Positions 54,375 through 63,820 of a stretch of 64,000 nucleotides of DNA are shown here, one piece after another. The translations under genes were made by a program, and so were the position numbers. Position 1 is the first letter of the stretch. Every line of letters begins with the position of its first letter. Source of the stretch: Phycisphaerales bacterium (GTDB taxonomy: Bacteria > Planctomycetota > Phycisphaerae > Phycisphaerales > SM1A02); the NCBI GenBank assembly GCA_030748455.1, contig JASMLY010000053.1, positions 37,444-101,443 on the forward strand, written 5' to 3'. The notes under the pieces were generated by a model. The model did no database searches. It was not told the origin of the DNA and saw only the letters and a list, made by a program, of their open reading frames with translations.

Positions 54375-55898
54375 TCACGTCGAAACAAGTTTGTCATCCA
54401 AATACGCAACAGCTTGGTCTATGTTGATGCGTTCTTGGCTAGCAGTATCACGGTCACGCACAGTTATTGTGTTGTCCTCAAGCGTGTCACCGTCAATCAC
54501 AAAACAATATGGTGTACCAGCTTCGTCCATGCGTGCGTATCGTTTACCGATTGACTGCTTTGCGTCGTACTGCACAACATGCTTCTTACGCATTTCTTCA
54601 TGCAACTTCGTGGCAATTTCTGGCATCCCGTTTTTGTTCACCAGTGGAAAAATAGCTGCTTTGATAGGCGCAACACGTGGATTAAATTTCATAAATACTT
54701 TGGATGGACGATCGTCTGGAGTATACGCTTCGCACAAGAGTGCTAGTGTTCCTCGGCTGAGTCCAGCAGATGGTTCGATGACATGCGGTGTGTAGCGTTC
54801 ATTCTTTTCTTGGTCGAAATAATTAATTTTTTTACCGCTAAACTCAGTGTGTCTCGATAGGTCGTAATTCCCTCGGTGCGCAACACCTTCTAGTTCACCA
54901 TATCCAGGTGCAGTAAATGGAAATTTGTATTCAATATCAAACGTTCCACAACCTTCTTTCGCGTAATGGGCAAGTTCGTCGGAATCATGTTGGCGCATTT
55001 GTAAGTTGTCTGTTGTTAACCCCATTTTTTGCCACCATTGTTTACGGTAATCACACCAAAATTCATACCACTTTTGTGTTTCGTCTTCGTGGCAGAACCA
55101 TTCAATTTCCATTTGTTCGAATTCTCGTGAACGGAAAATGAAGTTACGAGGTGTGACTTCATTACGAAACGCTTTGCCAATCTGTGCAATACCGAACGGC
55201 ATTTTGACACGCATTGTGTCTACAACATTCATGAAATTTAAGAAAATGCCTTGTGCTGTTTCAGGTCGAAGATACGCTTTGTTGTCACCACCGCCGGTTG
55301 CTCCAACAGTTGTATCAAACATCAAACTGAATTGGCGTGGCTCTGTAAGAGTGCCGACTTCTTTGGTGTCAGGGCCTACGATACGATCAAAAACATTCAG
55401 ATCAAGATCGGTCAGTACTCTACGTTCATATCCTTCTTCAACAGATTCAACTTTCTCATATTTCATAAGTAGTTTGCATGCTCTCTCGAAGCTCTCTTCG
55501 TTGCCTTCGATGTATGCGTACATTCGAGAAGTGCCATCATCAGCTGCATTTACGATCACTTCAAGGTGATCTGCGCGGTAGCGAGATTTCGTTTCTCTGC
55601 AATCAACCATTGGGTCATTAAATCCACCGACATGGCCGGATGCCTCCCAAACTTTAGGGTTTTGGATGATCGAAGAGTCAATGCCAACAATACGCAGTTG
55701 TTCACCATCGGCTCCAATCGGAGGACAATGCACCATGTCATGCCACCAAGCATCTCGGAGGTTGTTTTTAAGTTCGGTTCCCATTGGACCATAGTCCCAG
55801 AAGCCGTTTATCCCACCATAGATTTCACTTGCGGGAAAAATAAAACCCCTGCGTTTACAGAGGGAGACGAGATCTTCCATTGAATACTCTATTGCCAT
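54375..55898 (-). CDS. glyS: Glycine-tRNA ligase (homodimeric type)
   Basis: This 507-residue class II synthetase charges tRNA-Gly. It is the single-chain dimeric form, not the alpha2beta2 type. The N-terminus has CKRRGFIFPASEIYGGINGF and DYGPMGTELKNNLRDAWW. Motif 2 is AFRNEVTPRNFIFRSREFEQ, and motif 3 is SAGLSRGTLALLCEAY. The anticodon-binding domain ends the protein (KRYARMDEAGTPYCFVIDGD). It follows pdxA by 11 bases, so both are likely in one transcript. Confidence 0.96.
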   Translation of the reverse strand: MAIEYSMEDLVSLCKRRGFIFPASEIYGGINGFWDYGPMGTELKNNLRDAWWHDMVHCPPIGADGEQLRIVGIDSSIIQNPKVWEASGHVGGFNDPMVDCRETKSRYRADHLEVIVNAADDGTSRMYAYIEGNEESFERACKLLMKYEKVESVEEGYERRVLTDLDLNVFDRIVGPDTKEVGTLTEPRQFSLMFDTTVGATGGGDNKAYLRPETAQGIFLNFMNVVDTMRVKMPFGIAQIGKAFRNEVTPRNFIFRSREFEQMEIEWFCHEDETQKWYEFWCDYRKQWWQKMGLTTDNLQMRQHDSDELAHYAKEGCGTFDIEYKFPFTAPGYGELEGVAHRGNYDLSRHTEFSGKKINYFDQEKNERYTPHVIEPSAGLSRGTLALLCEAYTPDDRPSKVFMKFNPRVAPIKAAIFPLVNKNGMPEIATKLHEEMRKKHVVQYDAKQSIGKRYARMDEAGTPYCFVIDGDTLEDNTITVRDRDTASQERINIDQAVAYLDDKLVST

Positions 55899-55909
55899 AG
55901 TTGGGAATC

Positions 55910-56947
55910 CTAGCAGGGTCGGGGGAGAGAGGTTTTAGAGAGATGTACTGCAAGTTGCATCGATGCGAGCATAGATCCATCATTTGCACAGAATTTTTTT
56001 GCTTTATCAAATGCAGTTCCATGGTCTGGGCTCGTTCGAATGATCGGGAGGCCCAGAGTCCAATTTACTGCTTGATGTGTATGGAGTAATTTGACTGGGA
56101 GTAACCCTTGGTCATGGTACATCGCCACGATCATATCAAAAGCTCCTTCTCGTGCTGCAGTAAAGAGAGTATCTGCAGGATAGGGACCTTGGACATCTAT
56201 CCCAGCTTCTCGTGCAACATGCATGGCAGGTTCGATGAGTCTTTTTTCTTCGTCTCCTAACAAACCATTTTCACCAGCATGTGGATTGAGACCTGCAACC
56301 GCAATGCGTGGTTGTGCTATCCCAAGTTGCACGCAACTATCATTCGCAAGATCGATCGCATCAAAGACTTTCCCGATAGTTAACACGTTGCGAATGTCCA
56401 TCAAAGGAATGTGGCAAGTTGCAAGAACAACTTTGAGTGTTGGTGAGATAAATGCCATTGCGTGGCGCTTTGATTTTGTGCGAGTTGCAAAGAGTTCGGT
56501 GTGTCCCGCCCAGCGATATCCTGCTTCAAACCAACTTTCTTTGCAAATCGGTGCTGTGACAACAGCATCTACATGTCGAGGGTGTTCATCTGGAAGCATC
56601 GCGTCGGTGATCGCTTGCTCAACCCATCTTTTTGAAGCGAGACCTCCTTCTACAGAAGGACGTGGTTTCAATTCATGCAGGTGTTCCTCGCCCCCATCGA
56701 ACACAGTAATGTGTTGATGAATAGGGGAGTTCGCTCGGGGAGAGTTCGCGTCAACTCTGTGCCAACGAAGGGCGTGCAAACCGCAAGCATCTGCTGCAAT
56801 CGTGAGCAAAGCATTCGAACCGTAGACAACAAAACGCGTATCTTTGTGATCAGAAAAAAAACTCAGTGACCGAGCGACAAGTTCCGGTCCAATGCCCGCT
56901 GGGTCACCCATCGTGATTCCAATAGTTGGGATATTTTTCTGGTTCAT
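55910..56947 (-). CDS. pdxA: 4-hydroxythreonine-4-phosphate dehydrogenase
   Basis: This 345-residue enzyme works in pyridoxal phosphate synthesis by the DXP-dependent route. The start at 56947 gives the typical IGITMGDPAGIGPELV. The metal-binding histidines are in WAGHTELFA, in LNPHAGENGLLGDEE and in AMYHDQGLLPVKLL. Length is normal. It lies 4 bases downstream of the S1-domain gene stop and 11 bases upstream of glyS. Confidence 0.95.
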   Translation of the reverse strand: MNQKNIPTIGITMGDPAGIGPELVARSLSFFSDHKDTRFVVYGSNALLTIAADACGLHALRWHRVDANSPRANSPIHQHITVFDGGEEHLHELKPRPSVEGGLASKRWVEQAITDAMLPDEHPRHVDAVVTAPICKESWFEAGYRWAGHTELFATRTKSKRHAMAFISPTLKVVLATCHIPLMDIRNVLTIGKVFDAIDLANDSCVQLGIAQPRIAVAGLNPHAGENGLLGDEEKRLIEPAMHVAREAGIDVQGPYPADTLFTAAREGAFDMIVAMYHDQGLLPVKLLHTHQAVNWTLGLPIIRTSPDHGTAFDKAKKFCANDGSMLASMQLAVHLSKTSLPRPC

Positions 56948-56951
56948 ATCC

Positions 56952-58151
56952 TTACCTGTAATCAATTCCGCCCTTAAGATCCCCGCCCCCAAATTTTTCT
57001 CGAAGTTTTCGCATTGCTGGGTCTTCACTTCTTACGGGCAATGCATCCCCACCTTCTTCAGTTTGAGCTTGTTTCAATGACAAGGCAATTCTTCTTGTTG
57101 CTGGATCAACTGAGAGCACACGTACTGTGACAGATTCCCCTTCCTTGACGGCATCTTTTGCGGACTTCACTCGTTGATTTGACAGTTCAGATATGTGAAT
57201 GAGCCCCTCAACTCCACCCTCAAGTGCAACAAAGGCTCCAAATGCAGCAAGTCGTGTGACTGTTCCTGTGGTCGTTTCGCCGACCTCTATTGCCCCAAGC
57301 GTTGAAATCATCGGATCTTCAATGAGTTGCTTCATCCCGAGGGCGATTTTGGGACGAGTTTGCCCCTGGGTTGGTTCTTCGATATCAAGGACTTGTACCC
57401 GAACAAGATCACCAACTTTTACAAACTTTGAAGCATCGTTGACACGCTCCCAGCTCATTTCAGAGATGTGGATCAGACCCTCTATCCCACCAATGTCAGC
57501 AAACGCGCCGTATGGCTTGACGGAAGTTATTGTTGCATCAAGAGTTGCGCCGATTTCGAGCTCGCCAAGCGTTTCGTTCTGTTTTTCTTGTTGTTCAGCT
57601 TGTAACACAGATCTACGGCTGAGTACGATGCGATTTTTTGATCGATCAAGCTCGATCACTTCACAAGCGAATTTCTCACCCACGAAGACTGAGAGGTCAG
57701 GGACGTGGTAGAGTTCAACATGCCCAGCGGGCATAAAGGCTTTGTGAGACGCAAGTTCCATCTCTAAACCGCCTGTATTTGTCCCTTTGCACATTGCCTC
57801 AACGATTTGTCCGATTTCAAGTGCTTCCCAGTTTGCTTTCTGAATTGCACCTTGCCTTGAGAGGATGAGCATGCCGTCTCTGTCTGTACGCTCAACGACA
57901 AAATCAAGTGAATCTCCCACATTTGGTAGCGTATCAAATTGGATTTTTGGGCAAGAGCCCTGCATTCTGGGACCGAATTCTACGAGTACGTTTGGACCGT
58001 GAATCGCAGCAACCACTCCGGTTCGCAGTGCTCTTGCTTCGCCTCTTTTACGGCGTTGGGGTTGGTCGTCTACGAGATCATCAATCGAGGCTCCACCGAG
58101 GGCAGCGTCAATTTCTGCCTGAAGTTCTGGATTCATCTTTTCTTCGCTCAT
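56952..58151 (-). CDS. S1-domain RNA-binding protein (ribosomal protein S1-like)
   Basis: This 399-residue protein contains four S1 domains at about 50-110, 125-190, 205-280 and 295-365. The third and fourth are the best conserved (SVKPYGAFADIGGIEGLIHISEM and RLAAFGAFVALEGGVEGLIHISELS, each shown only in part by its core). It may be a short ribosomal protein S1 or a translation accessory factor. The start ATG at 58151 is chosen because TAGGAT ends 7 bases before it. The C-terminal tail is Gly/Asp-rich. It heads an operon with pdxA and glyS. Confidence 0.88.
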   Translation of the reverse strand: MSEEKMNPELQAEIDAALGGASIDDLVDDQPQRRKRGEARALRTGVVAAIHGPNVLVEFGPRMQGSCPKIQFDTLPNVGDSLDFVVERTDRDGMLILSRQGAIQKANWEALEIGQIVEAMCKGTNTGGLEMELASHKAFMPAGHVELYHVPDLSVFVGEKFACEVIELDRSKNRIVLSRRSVLQAEQQEKQNETLGELEIGATLDATITSVKPYGAFADIGGIEGLIHISEMSWERVNDASKFVKVGDLVRVQVLDIEEPTQGQTRPKIALGMKQLIEDPMISTLGAIEVGETTTGTVTRLAAFGAFVALEGGVEGLIHISELSNQRVKSAKDAVKEGESVTVRVLSVDPATRRIALSLKQAQTEEGGDALPVRSEDPAMRKLREKFGGGDLKGGIDYR

Positions 58152-58158
58152 ACCGCCC

Positions 58159-58164
58159 ATCCTA
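58159..58164 (-). promoter_or_regulatory. -10 box of the S1-pdxA-glyS operon
   Basis: TAGGAT on the minus strand ends 7 bases before the ATG at 58151. Confidence 0.45.
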
Positions 58165-58336
58165 CCACTAGAAGAGGTGCTGTTCCTATTTGAAATACTG
58201 GAATCATGAGACTTTTCAACCAAGGTGTATACCATTTACTTGGTAACACAAAATTGACCATCTACCTACCCCCATCGTGTATCATCGCCACCCTGTTGCC
58301 GCTGGTGGCGACAATTTAGAACAGGACGACTGAATT

Positions 58337-60418
58337 ATGGCGCACCCCTCAACAGCTTGGGGCATCGATATAGGGCAATTTGCAATCAAGGCGATCCGTC
58401 TCGAACGAGAAGGTTCGACTGTTCAAGTCACAGATTATGAAGTGGTACAACACCAACGAGTGTTGTCATCTCCCGATACGGATGCCGCTGAAGTCACACG
58501 ATTGAGCCTTGGGCAGTTGATCAGCAAAAAGAACTTAGAAGGTGAACACCTTGTGATTTCAGTTCCTGGGCACTCTGCATTTGCACGCTTTGCAAAGCTT
58601 CCTCCAGTGGAACCCAAAGCAGTTCCAGATATCGTAAAGTTTGAAGCGGTCCAGCAAATCCCTTTCCCAATCGAAGAAGTTGAATGGGATTATGCAGCCT
58701 TTCACGATGAGGGTAGTCCTGAAGTTGAAGTCGGTATTTTTGCGATCACTCGGGAGCGAGTCAATACGCAACTTGATGTGTATGACGCTGTAGGATTAAG
58801 TCCAGAAGCACTGACGTTAAGCCCAACTGCTGTCTATAACGCAATGCACTACGACTTTGAACTGACAAATGATGATGCAGAGCAACTCGTTATTGTTGAC
58901 ATAGGCACGCAAGCAACCGACGTGATTATTGCTTCAGGAAAACGGTGTTGGATTCGCACATTCCCACTTGGAGGAACTCATTTTACTGAGGCGATTGCTG
59001 AAGCATTTAAGATTAGTTATGCAAAGGCAGAACGGCTCAAACTTGAAGCGGCAAGCAGTAAGTATGCAAAACAAATCATGCAAGCAATGCGGCCAGTGTT
59101 CGCTGACTTACTGCAGGAGTTACAACGATCATTAAGTTACGCATCAGGTGGTGTAGACCTTAATGATATTGTTGGCGTTGGCTCAACATTCCGCATTCCT
59201 GGTTTGCGAAAATTCATCGGGCAACAACTGCAAGTGAATGTTGCGCGCCTTGATGAATTCAAGCGAATCGATGTCAAAGGGCGTGAAGCATCTGCGTTCG
59301 CTGAAAACTGTGTAAATATGTCAACGGCGTACGGCTTGGCACTTCAAGGTATCGGGCTTGGGCACATTGATGTCAATTTAGTCCCTACAACAATACTTCG
59401 CGAACAGTTATGGCACCAAAAAACCAAATGGTTTGTCGCCGCAGCGTGCATTATGATTCTTGGCAGTGCTGTGACCTTGTTGGGCCCATTTCTTGATAGC
59501 CAAGCGCTTGGCACAGGTGGTGTTCCTTCGAAAGTAAGAAACCTCATCGACAAAGGTACGGGCCTTCAAAAAGAGTTTAAAAAAGCGGAGCAAGATGGGA
59601 AACTTGGAACAGACGCCGCGGGTCTTGTTGCGTTATTGGAGTATCGAGATGTCTGGCCATACATTGTGCATGATGCAGCGGAATCTCTAGCAGCCGCAGG
59701 TCCAGAAAACAGAGTGATGACTTTGGAGGATTTTCTTGCAGCGTTTCCAGCTGTGGAAGATCGCCCCCTTGTTCAACTGCGAAAGTTAGAAGGGCAACTT
59801 GTTCAAAGTGATGCAGATCAACCACGCATTGCAGTACAAATGCAGGTTGAACTCAACCACGCAAACCCCGTGACATTCCTTGATTCTCACGTCGCTGCTT
59901 GGCTTCGCTCAAATGCAGAACCAACTGGTGATAGGGTCAAGGTGCCGTACAAAATTATTCGTTCCACTGTAAGTTGCAACCCAGAGGATATGGAAACCAT
60001 CGTGGTTGATCCAGAAGTTGTAGAGGATGAATCTTCTGATAGCTCCTCTAGCGAGAACAGTGGTGGTGGAAACAATAATAGTGGTGGTGGGGGGGGAACC
60101 AAAATGGGTGGGGGTGGTGGCAGCGGTCCAAGCCCGAGTGGAGGATCGAATCGAGGTGGTTCAGGGCGAGGATCTGGGAGTTCACGCAAACCGCCGAAGA
60201 AGCCAAGCAAGCCAACAGAACAAATGTTTCCTTCGGTAGAAATTACAGAATCAACATTTACAACGAGTGCTCCATTGCCCGAGTATCCCGAAAAGGACCT
60301 GCATCCTCCAGACTCAGAATGGTATAAGGCAACCGTGACGTTCGAAGTCGAACTCGTCCCCCAGCCCCGACCAGAAGAAACCGCATTACTTGATGAAGAC
60401 AAGGCAGGTACATCGTGA
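58337..60418 (+). CDS. PilM-like assembly protein fused to a membrane and periplasmic part
   Basis: This is a 693-residue protein. Residues 1-~345 match PilM, the actin-like cytoplasmic protein of type IV pilus platforms: WGIDIGQFAIKAIRL, DIVKFEAVQQIPFPIEEVEW and LVIVDIGTQATDVII. Ordinary PilM (~350 residues) ends there. Here a membrane helix (~372-392, FVAAACIMILGSAVTLLGPF) follows, as in PilN or GspL. A periplasmic region with a Ser/Gly-rich stretch (~573-617) ends the protein. The whole looks like a PilM-PilN fusion. The next gene overlaps it by 4 bases with a GTG start. Confidence 0.85.
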   Translation: MAHPSTAWGIDIGQFAIKAIRLEREGSTVQVTDYEVVQHQRVLSSPDTDAAEVTRLSLGQLISKKNLEGEHLVISVPGHSAFARFAKLPPVEPKAVPDIVKFEAVQQIPFPIEEVEWDYAAFHDEGSPEVEVGIFAITRERVNTQLDVYDAVGLSPEALTLSPTAVYNAMHYDFELTNDDAEQLVIVDIGTQATDVIIASGKRCWIRTFPLGGTHFTEAIAEAFKISYAKAERLKLEAASSKYAKQIMQAMRPVFADLLQELQRSLSYASGGVDLNDIVGVGSTFRIPGLRKFIGQQLQVNVARLDEFKRIDVKGREASAFAENCVNMSTAYGLALQGIGLGHIDVNLVPTTILREQLWHQKTKWFVAAACIMILGSAVTLLGPFLDSQALGTGGVPSKVRNLIDKGTGLQKEFKKAEQDGKLGTDAAGLVALLEYRDVWPYIVHDAAESLAAAGPENRVMTLEDFLAAFPAVEDRPLVQLRKLEGQLVQSDADQPRIAVQMQVELNHANPVTFLDSHVAAWLRSNAEPTGDRVKVPYKIIRSTVSCNPEDMETIVVDPEVVEDESSDSSSSENSGGGNNNSGGGGGTKMGGGGGSGPSPSGGSNRGGSGRGSGSSRKPPKKPSKPTEQMFPSVEITESTFTTSAPLPEYPEKDLHPPDSEWYKATVTFEVELVPQPRPEETALLDEDKAGTS

Positions 60419-61773
60419 GTAAAAAGAAATTAGAAATTGATCCACAGCAAATTCTTGCATGGATGCGGGGCAATATCGTTCTCGTTGTTCTCATGATCGC
60501 GTGTATTGGAGCCATCGTTGGTTTGCCAATGTTCGCAGCATCGTGGTCTGAGGAAGTCCAACAAAATCTTTCAAACAGAGCACAGAAGTTTTCAGAGTTA
60601 GACAAACTTTCTAAGTCGAGAGTCTCTCCTCCAAACGGTGGTGCAGCCAAACAAGTAGTGATTAATCGTGACCTTGTGGATCAATATCGAGAAATCGCAA
60701 ACGTAATGCGTGACGATGCGCAGCGCGTTGTAGAACAAGCAAAACAACACAATCAAAAAGAGTACGTGACATTGTTTCCTGAACTTTTTGGGGAAGAGGT
60801 GACACGTTCTCAACTTGAAACAGTTCCACAACAACTGTACGTGCAACTTCAGGCGAAGTACCGAAGTTTGTTGCGAACACTCGATGCAGGCACTCCGCCT
60901 GATGTTGAATCACTCGTGCAGACCTTGGAAGAAGCACGGGTTCGTTTTATGGAAAACAAATTGTCAAAACCAAGAGATGCAAGTTTGACAAAAGAGCAAC
61001 ACAAACAACTTGAACACTTTCTCACAGATCGCCGAATGAACATTTTGCGAAGTCGCGCAGAGAATTGTGGGTTGTATCTGGATGAGGAAACACTAGGAAT
61101 CCCTGAGTTTGAAGAACAACAAAGACCAAACGTAGGCACGCTTTTTACATGGCAATGGAGGTATTGGGCGGTTGCTGACACACTTGCTGCAATCGAATCA
61201 ATGAACGGCGGACAATCAGAGTTAACCGCACCTGTCAAACAAATTACTCAAATCCAAGTGTTAGGTCTGCCTGAGATTGGTGGTGACAATAAACCCGACC
61301 GATCTGAACCAGTACCAGAAATGAACGACAAGCCAAGGCCGCCGAAGCGAGGTGGTGGTGCAATGGGGATGGGTGGAGATACCTCGGTTAACCCGCCAAC
61401 GAAGAGCAAACCCGATAAACCCAAGAAGGGGAGAGATCGTGGCAATTCTTTTAAAGAAGGAACAGGAAGTGTTGCCTCATTTACCAACCGTGAAGATTCA
61501 ACACTGTTTGATACATTGCAAGTACGGTTAGGAATGGTAGTGAGCACATCAAGAATCCCTACAATTCTAGATGCTTTCGCTCAGCATAATTTTGTGACGG
61601 TGATCGACATTGATCTTCAGCCTGTAAACAAGTTCTTGTCCTTAGAGGAAGGGTTTGATTATGGTGCTGAACCAGTTTCACAACTAACAGTTGTCCTTGA
61701 GACAGTTTGGCTTCGATCGTGGACAGTTGAGCTGATGCCCCAATCCGTACGTGAGGCACTAGGTATTAAATGA
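60415..61773 (+). CDS. PilO-like envelope protein
   Basis: This 452-residue protein starts with GTG at 60415, overlapping the PilM-like gene. One N-terminal helix (IVLVVLMIACIGAIVGLPMF) is followed by a long charged helical region (~50-215). A Pro/Lys/Gly-rich linker covers ~295-345, and a C-terminal domain covers ~355-452 (TLQVRLGMVVSTSRIPTILD, VTVIDIDLQPVNKF). That domain has the strand-helix-strand pattern of PilO/GspM. The gene position after PilM-PilN fits PilO, but it is more than twice the usual length. Confidence 0.65.
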   Translation: MSKKKLEIDPQQILAWMRGNIVLVVLMIACIGAIVGLPMFAASWSEEVQQNLSNRAQKFSELDKLSKSRVSPPNGGAAKQVVINRDLVDQYREIANVMRDDAQRVVEQAKQHNQKEYVTLFPELFGEEVTRSQLETVPQQLYVQLQAKYRSLLRTLDAGTPPDVESLVQTLEEARVRFMENKLSKPRDASLTKEQHKQLEHFLTDRRMNILRSRAENCGLYLDEETLGIPEFEEQQRPNVGTLFTWQWRYWAVADTLAAIESMNGGQSELTAPVKQITQIQVLGLPEIGGDNKPDRSEPVPEMNDKPRPPKRGGGAMGMGGDTSVNPPTKSKPDKPKKGRDRGNSFKEGTGSVASFTNREDSTLFDTLQVRLGMVVSTSRIPTILDAFAQHNFVTVIDIDLQPVNKFLSLEEGFDYGAEPVSQLTVVLETVWLRSWTVELMPQSVREALGIK

Positions 61774-61819
61774 GATTGATTACGACATGCCCTGAACTGG
61801 CAGGATGGAATTTGATTGT

Positions 61820-63631
61820 ATGAAGACCAAAGGAATTAGTGTTTGGGAACAATATGTTGAGTACATTGTGCTTGTTATTGCTCTAATTATTTTCGGGTAC
61901 TTTGCTTGGACAACGTTCACGAATAAAGCAACAGTTGTAAAGGGTGGCAAGACAATCACTACGGAGAACGTCGATGAGGAGTTGATCTTAAGTAGTGATA
62001 TTTTGGCTCCAAAGTTACATGACTCTGCACCTTCTCCGATTGAAATGTCCGCTCCAAAAGAATTGCTTGCAACGTTTGAAGAAGGTATTGTTGCTTCACT
62101 ATCCCCTTCGGATCGTGTGGTGTTTCCCCGAGTTGATCTGACTTCAACTTTTGCTGTGAATCAAGATCTCGTGTCTGAGCTACGAACATATATGCAACCA
62201 ACAGTCCCTGCTCCTGAACAGATTAGAACGCATCAATGGTTTGCAACTGTTGATGAAACAGAGATACACAACGTTCCTGAGTTAGGATCACTTTTTGAAG
62301 GGGCTCCACATGACGCAACGTGGGTGCAAGTTGCAGCAGAGTTTGATATGGATCAGGTGCTTGAAGAGTTCCAACAGTTACATGGGGAAGTTGCGGCAAT
62401 TCCTGAACAATGGTACGACGGGGTTGTCGACGTTTTTGACCTTCGCCTTGAACGGGAAACGCTTCTTGAGAGTGGTTGGTCTGAATCAGAACTCATCAAA
62501 GTTATGCCAGGAAGAATCACGTTCCGAGAAGAACTCGGCGACGACTCAATAGATACAGTGGAAAGAGATTCCATAGTCGATCATTTGCGTGGGGGATCTC
62601 AGGGTCAGATTATTCGCCCACCCTTCTATGCAGTGAAAGGGTTCTCTCCAGATCAAGCAACCGATCCTGCGTCTTGGGCGCCAACAGAGCGCGATGAGAC
62701 GGAGTTGGATTTGTCAGAACCAGAGCAGGGACCAGTTGCTACGTTGCGTAAGAAAATCGAAGACGTGTCTGCGAAGTATTCACGAATTGAACAAAAGGTT
62801 TCTGAACTAGAGGCTGCAATTGCAGCTGCACAGCGCAGTGGAGGGGGAAGTTCTGATGGTGGACCGATGGGCACAGATGGTTCACCCAATAGCGGGAACT
62901 CTGATCTGATTAAAGATCTAACGAAACAGCTCATGCTTGCAATGAATGAGCGAACCGAATTGGCAGCGGCTCTCGAACAACTTCTCTCAGAGTTACGTTC
63001 GATAGACAGCTCAGTAGCTGACGAGTTGGAAGAGTCCTTTGGTGGCAAAATTTGGATTTGGGCGCACGACCTTTCAGTGCAACCTGGTCGTGTGTACCGT
63101 TATAGAATTTCACTTGAGATTGCAAATCCCTTTTTTGGCAGAAAACCAAGCCTATACCCAGAACAGCAGGAACTTGCAGATCCTGTTGCAATTCGTTCTA
63201 TTCCAAGTGCTTGGTCCGACCCAATCGAAGCACAACCACCGCTGCAATGGTTTGTTCTGCGTGCAATTCCAACAGGTGCATCTGTGACGACGAACACCCT
63301 CGACGCAGGTCGTGTATCTGCAGAGGTGTATCATTTTACAGATGGTCTATGGCATAAAAACACTATTCAAGTTGCTGCTGGGCAACGCCTCGCATCACCA
63401 GATGGAGGAGATTTTCAGACGCAATGGTTCGTCCTTGATATGGTTCCTTGGCTCGATGCCTCTGAGAAAAACCTCAGAAACCATCGTGCAAGTTGGGTTG
63501 TTTTGCAACATATGCGAACTGGTGTGACCGAGATTGTAAGTCCCTGGGAGCAGGCAACTAGTGCAAGGTTACAGGATCTCCGGTTGCAGGAGCAGAGTAG
63601 CCAGTATTTCGATGACTCAAACTTGATGTAA
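61820..63631 (+). CDS. Envelope protein of the PilM cluster, unknown family
   Basis: This is a 603-residue protein. The start is taken as ATG 61820; ATG 61805 is an alternative. One N-terminal helix (YIVLVIALIIFGYFAWTTF) anchors it. The body has a coiled coil at ~303-337 (LRKKIEDVSAKYSRIEQK), a Ser/Gly linker, a second helical stretch (~375-410) and a beta-rich C-terminal domain (VQPGRVYRYRISLEIANP, SWVVLQHMRTGVTEIVSP). No family is recognised. Its place as third gene fits a PilP-like link to a secretin, but its size does not. Confidence 0.65.
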   Translation: MKTKGISVWEQYVEYIVLVIALIIFGYFAWTTFTNKATVVKGGKTITTENVDEELILSSDILAPKLHDSAPSPIEMSAPKELLATFEEGIVASLSPSDRVVFPRVDLTSTFAVNQDLVSELRTYMQPTVPAPEQIRTHQWFATVDETEIHNVPELGSLFEGAPHDATWVQVAAEFDMDQVLEEFQQLHGEVAAIPEQWYDGVVDVFDLRLERETLLESGWSESELIKVMPGRITFREELGDDSIDTVERDSIVDHLRGGSQGQIIRPPFYAVKGFSPDQATDPASWAPTERDETELDLSEPEQGPVATLRKKIEDVSAKYSRIEQKVSELEAAIAAAQRSGGGSSDGGPMGTDGSPNSGNSDLIKDLTKQLMLAMNERTELAAALEQLLSELRSIDSSVADELEESFGGKIWIWAHDLSVQPGRVYRYRISLEIANPFFGRKPSLYPEQQELADPVAIRSIPSAWSDPIEAQPPLQWFVLRAIPTGASVTTNTLDAGRVSAEVYHFTDGLWHKNTIQVAAGQRLASPDGGDFQTQWFVLDMVPWLDASEKNLRNHRASWVVLQHMRTGVTEIVSPWEQATSARLQDLRLQEQSSQYFDDSNLM

Positions 63632-63726
63632 TTCAGAGTTTCAGCCCCTGCATCTGGTGAACATTGGCTATTTTTTGAAATTCGCATTATTTGGATAAAA
63701 AACCCAAAAACCCCACTCGGAGGGTG
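63632..63726. other. Short spacer after the PilM cluster
   Basis: No gene or clear terminator is seen. A-rich tracts just before 63727 could act as an UP element for the promoter that follows. Confidence 0.4.
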
Positions 63727-63754
63727 TTGACGCACGCTCTAGTTAGGGTAAAAT
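63727..63754 (+). promoter_or_regulatory. Strong promoter, probably of an rRNA operon
   Basis: TTGACG (63727-63732) and TAAAAT (63749-63754) are spaced by 16 bases, with A-rich tracts upstream. The match is the best -35/-10 pair in the window. The downstream boxA-like element identifies it as the likely rrn promoter. Confidence 0.75.
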
Positions 63755-63790
63755 CCTCGGCTCGCCGTTTCGTATCGACGATTCGACGGG

Positions 63791-63820
63791 GTGGGCTTGC
63801 GCCCACGCGCTCTTTGACAA
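63791..63820 (+). promoter_or_regulatory. boxB-like hairpin and boxA antiterminator of an rRNA leader
   Basis: The hairpin gtgggc-ttgc-gcccac (63791-63806) is followed at once by cgctctttgacaa (63808-63820). The latter matches the boxA element that precedes bacterial 16S genes. The remaining bases to 64000 hold a second hairpin (63855-63876), AT-rich tracts and no gene. The 16S rRNA itself is not reached. Confidence 0.75.

Noticed and set aside
55907..55912. TAGGAT box before glyS as a leaderless promoter
   Set aside because: It coincides with the pdxA TAG stop codon and glyS is probably within the pdxA operon, so it may be chance.
58254..58285. TTGACC and TATCAT upstream of the PilM-like gene as a promoter
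   Set aside because: The spacing is 20 bases, too long for a standard promoter.
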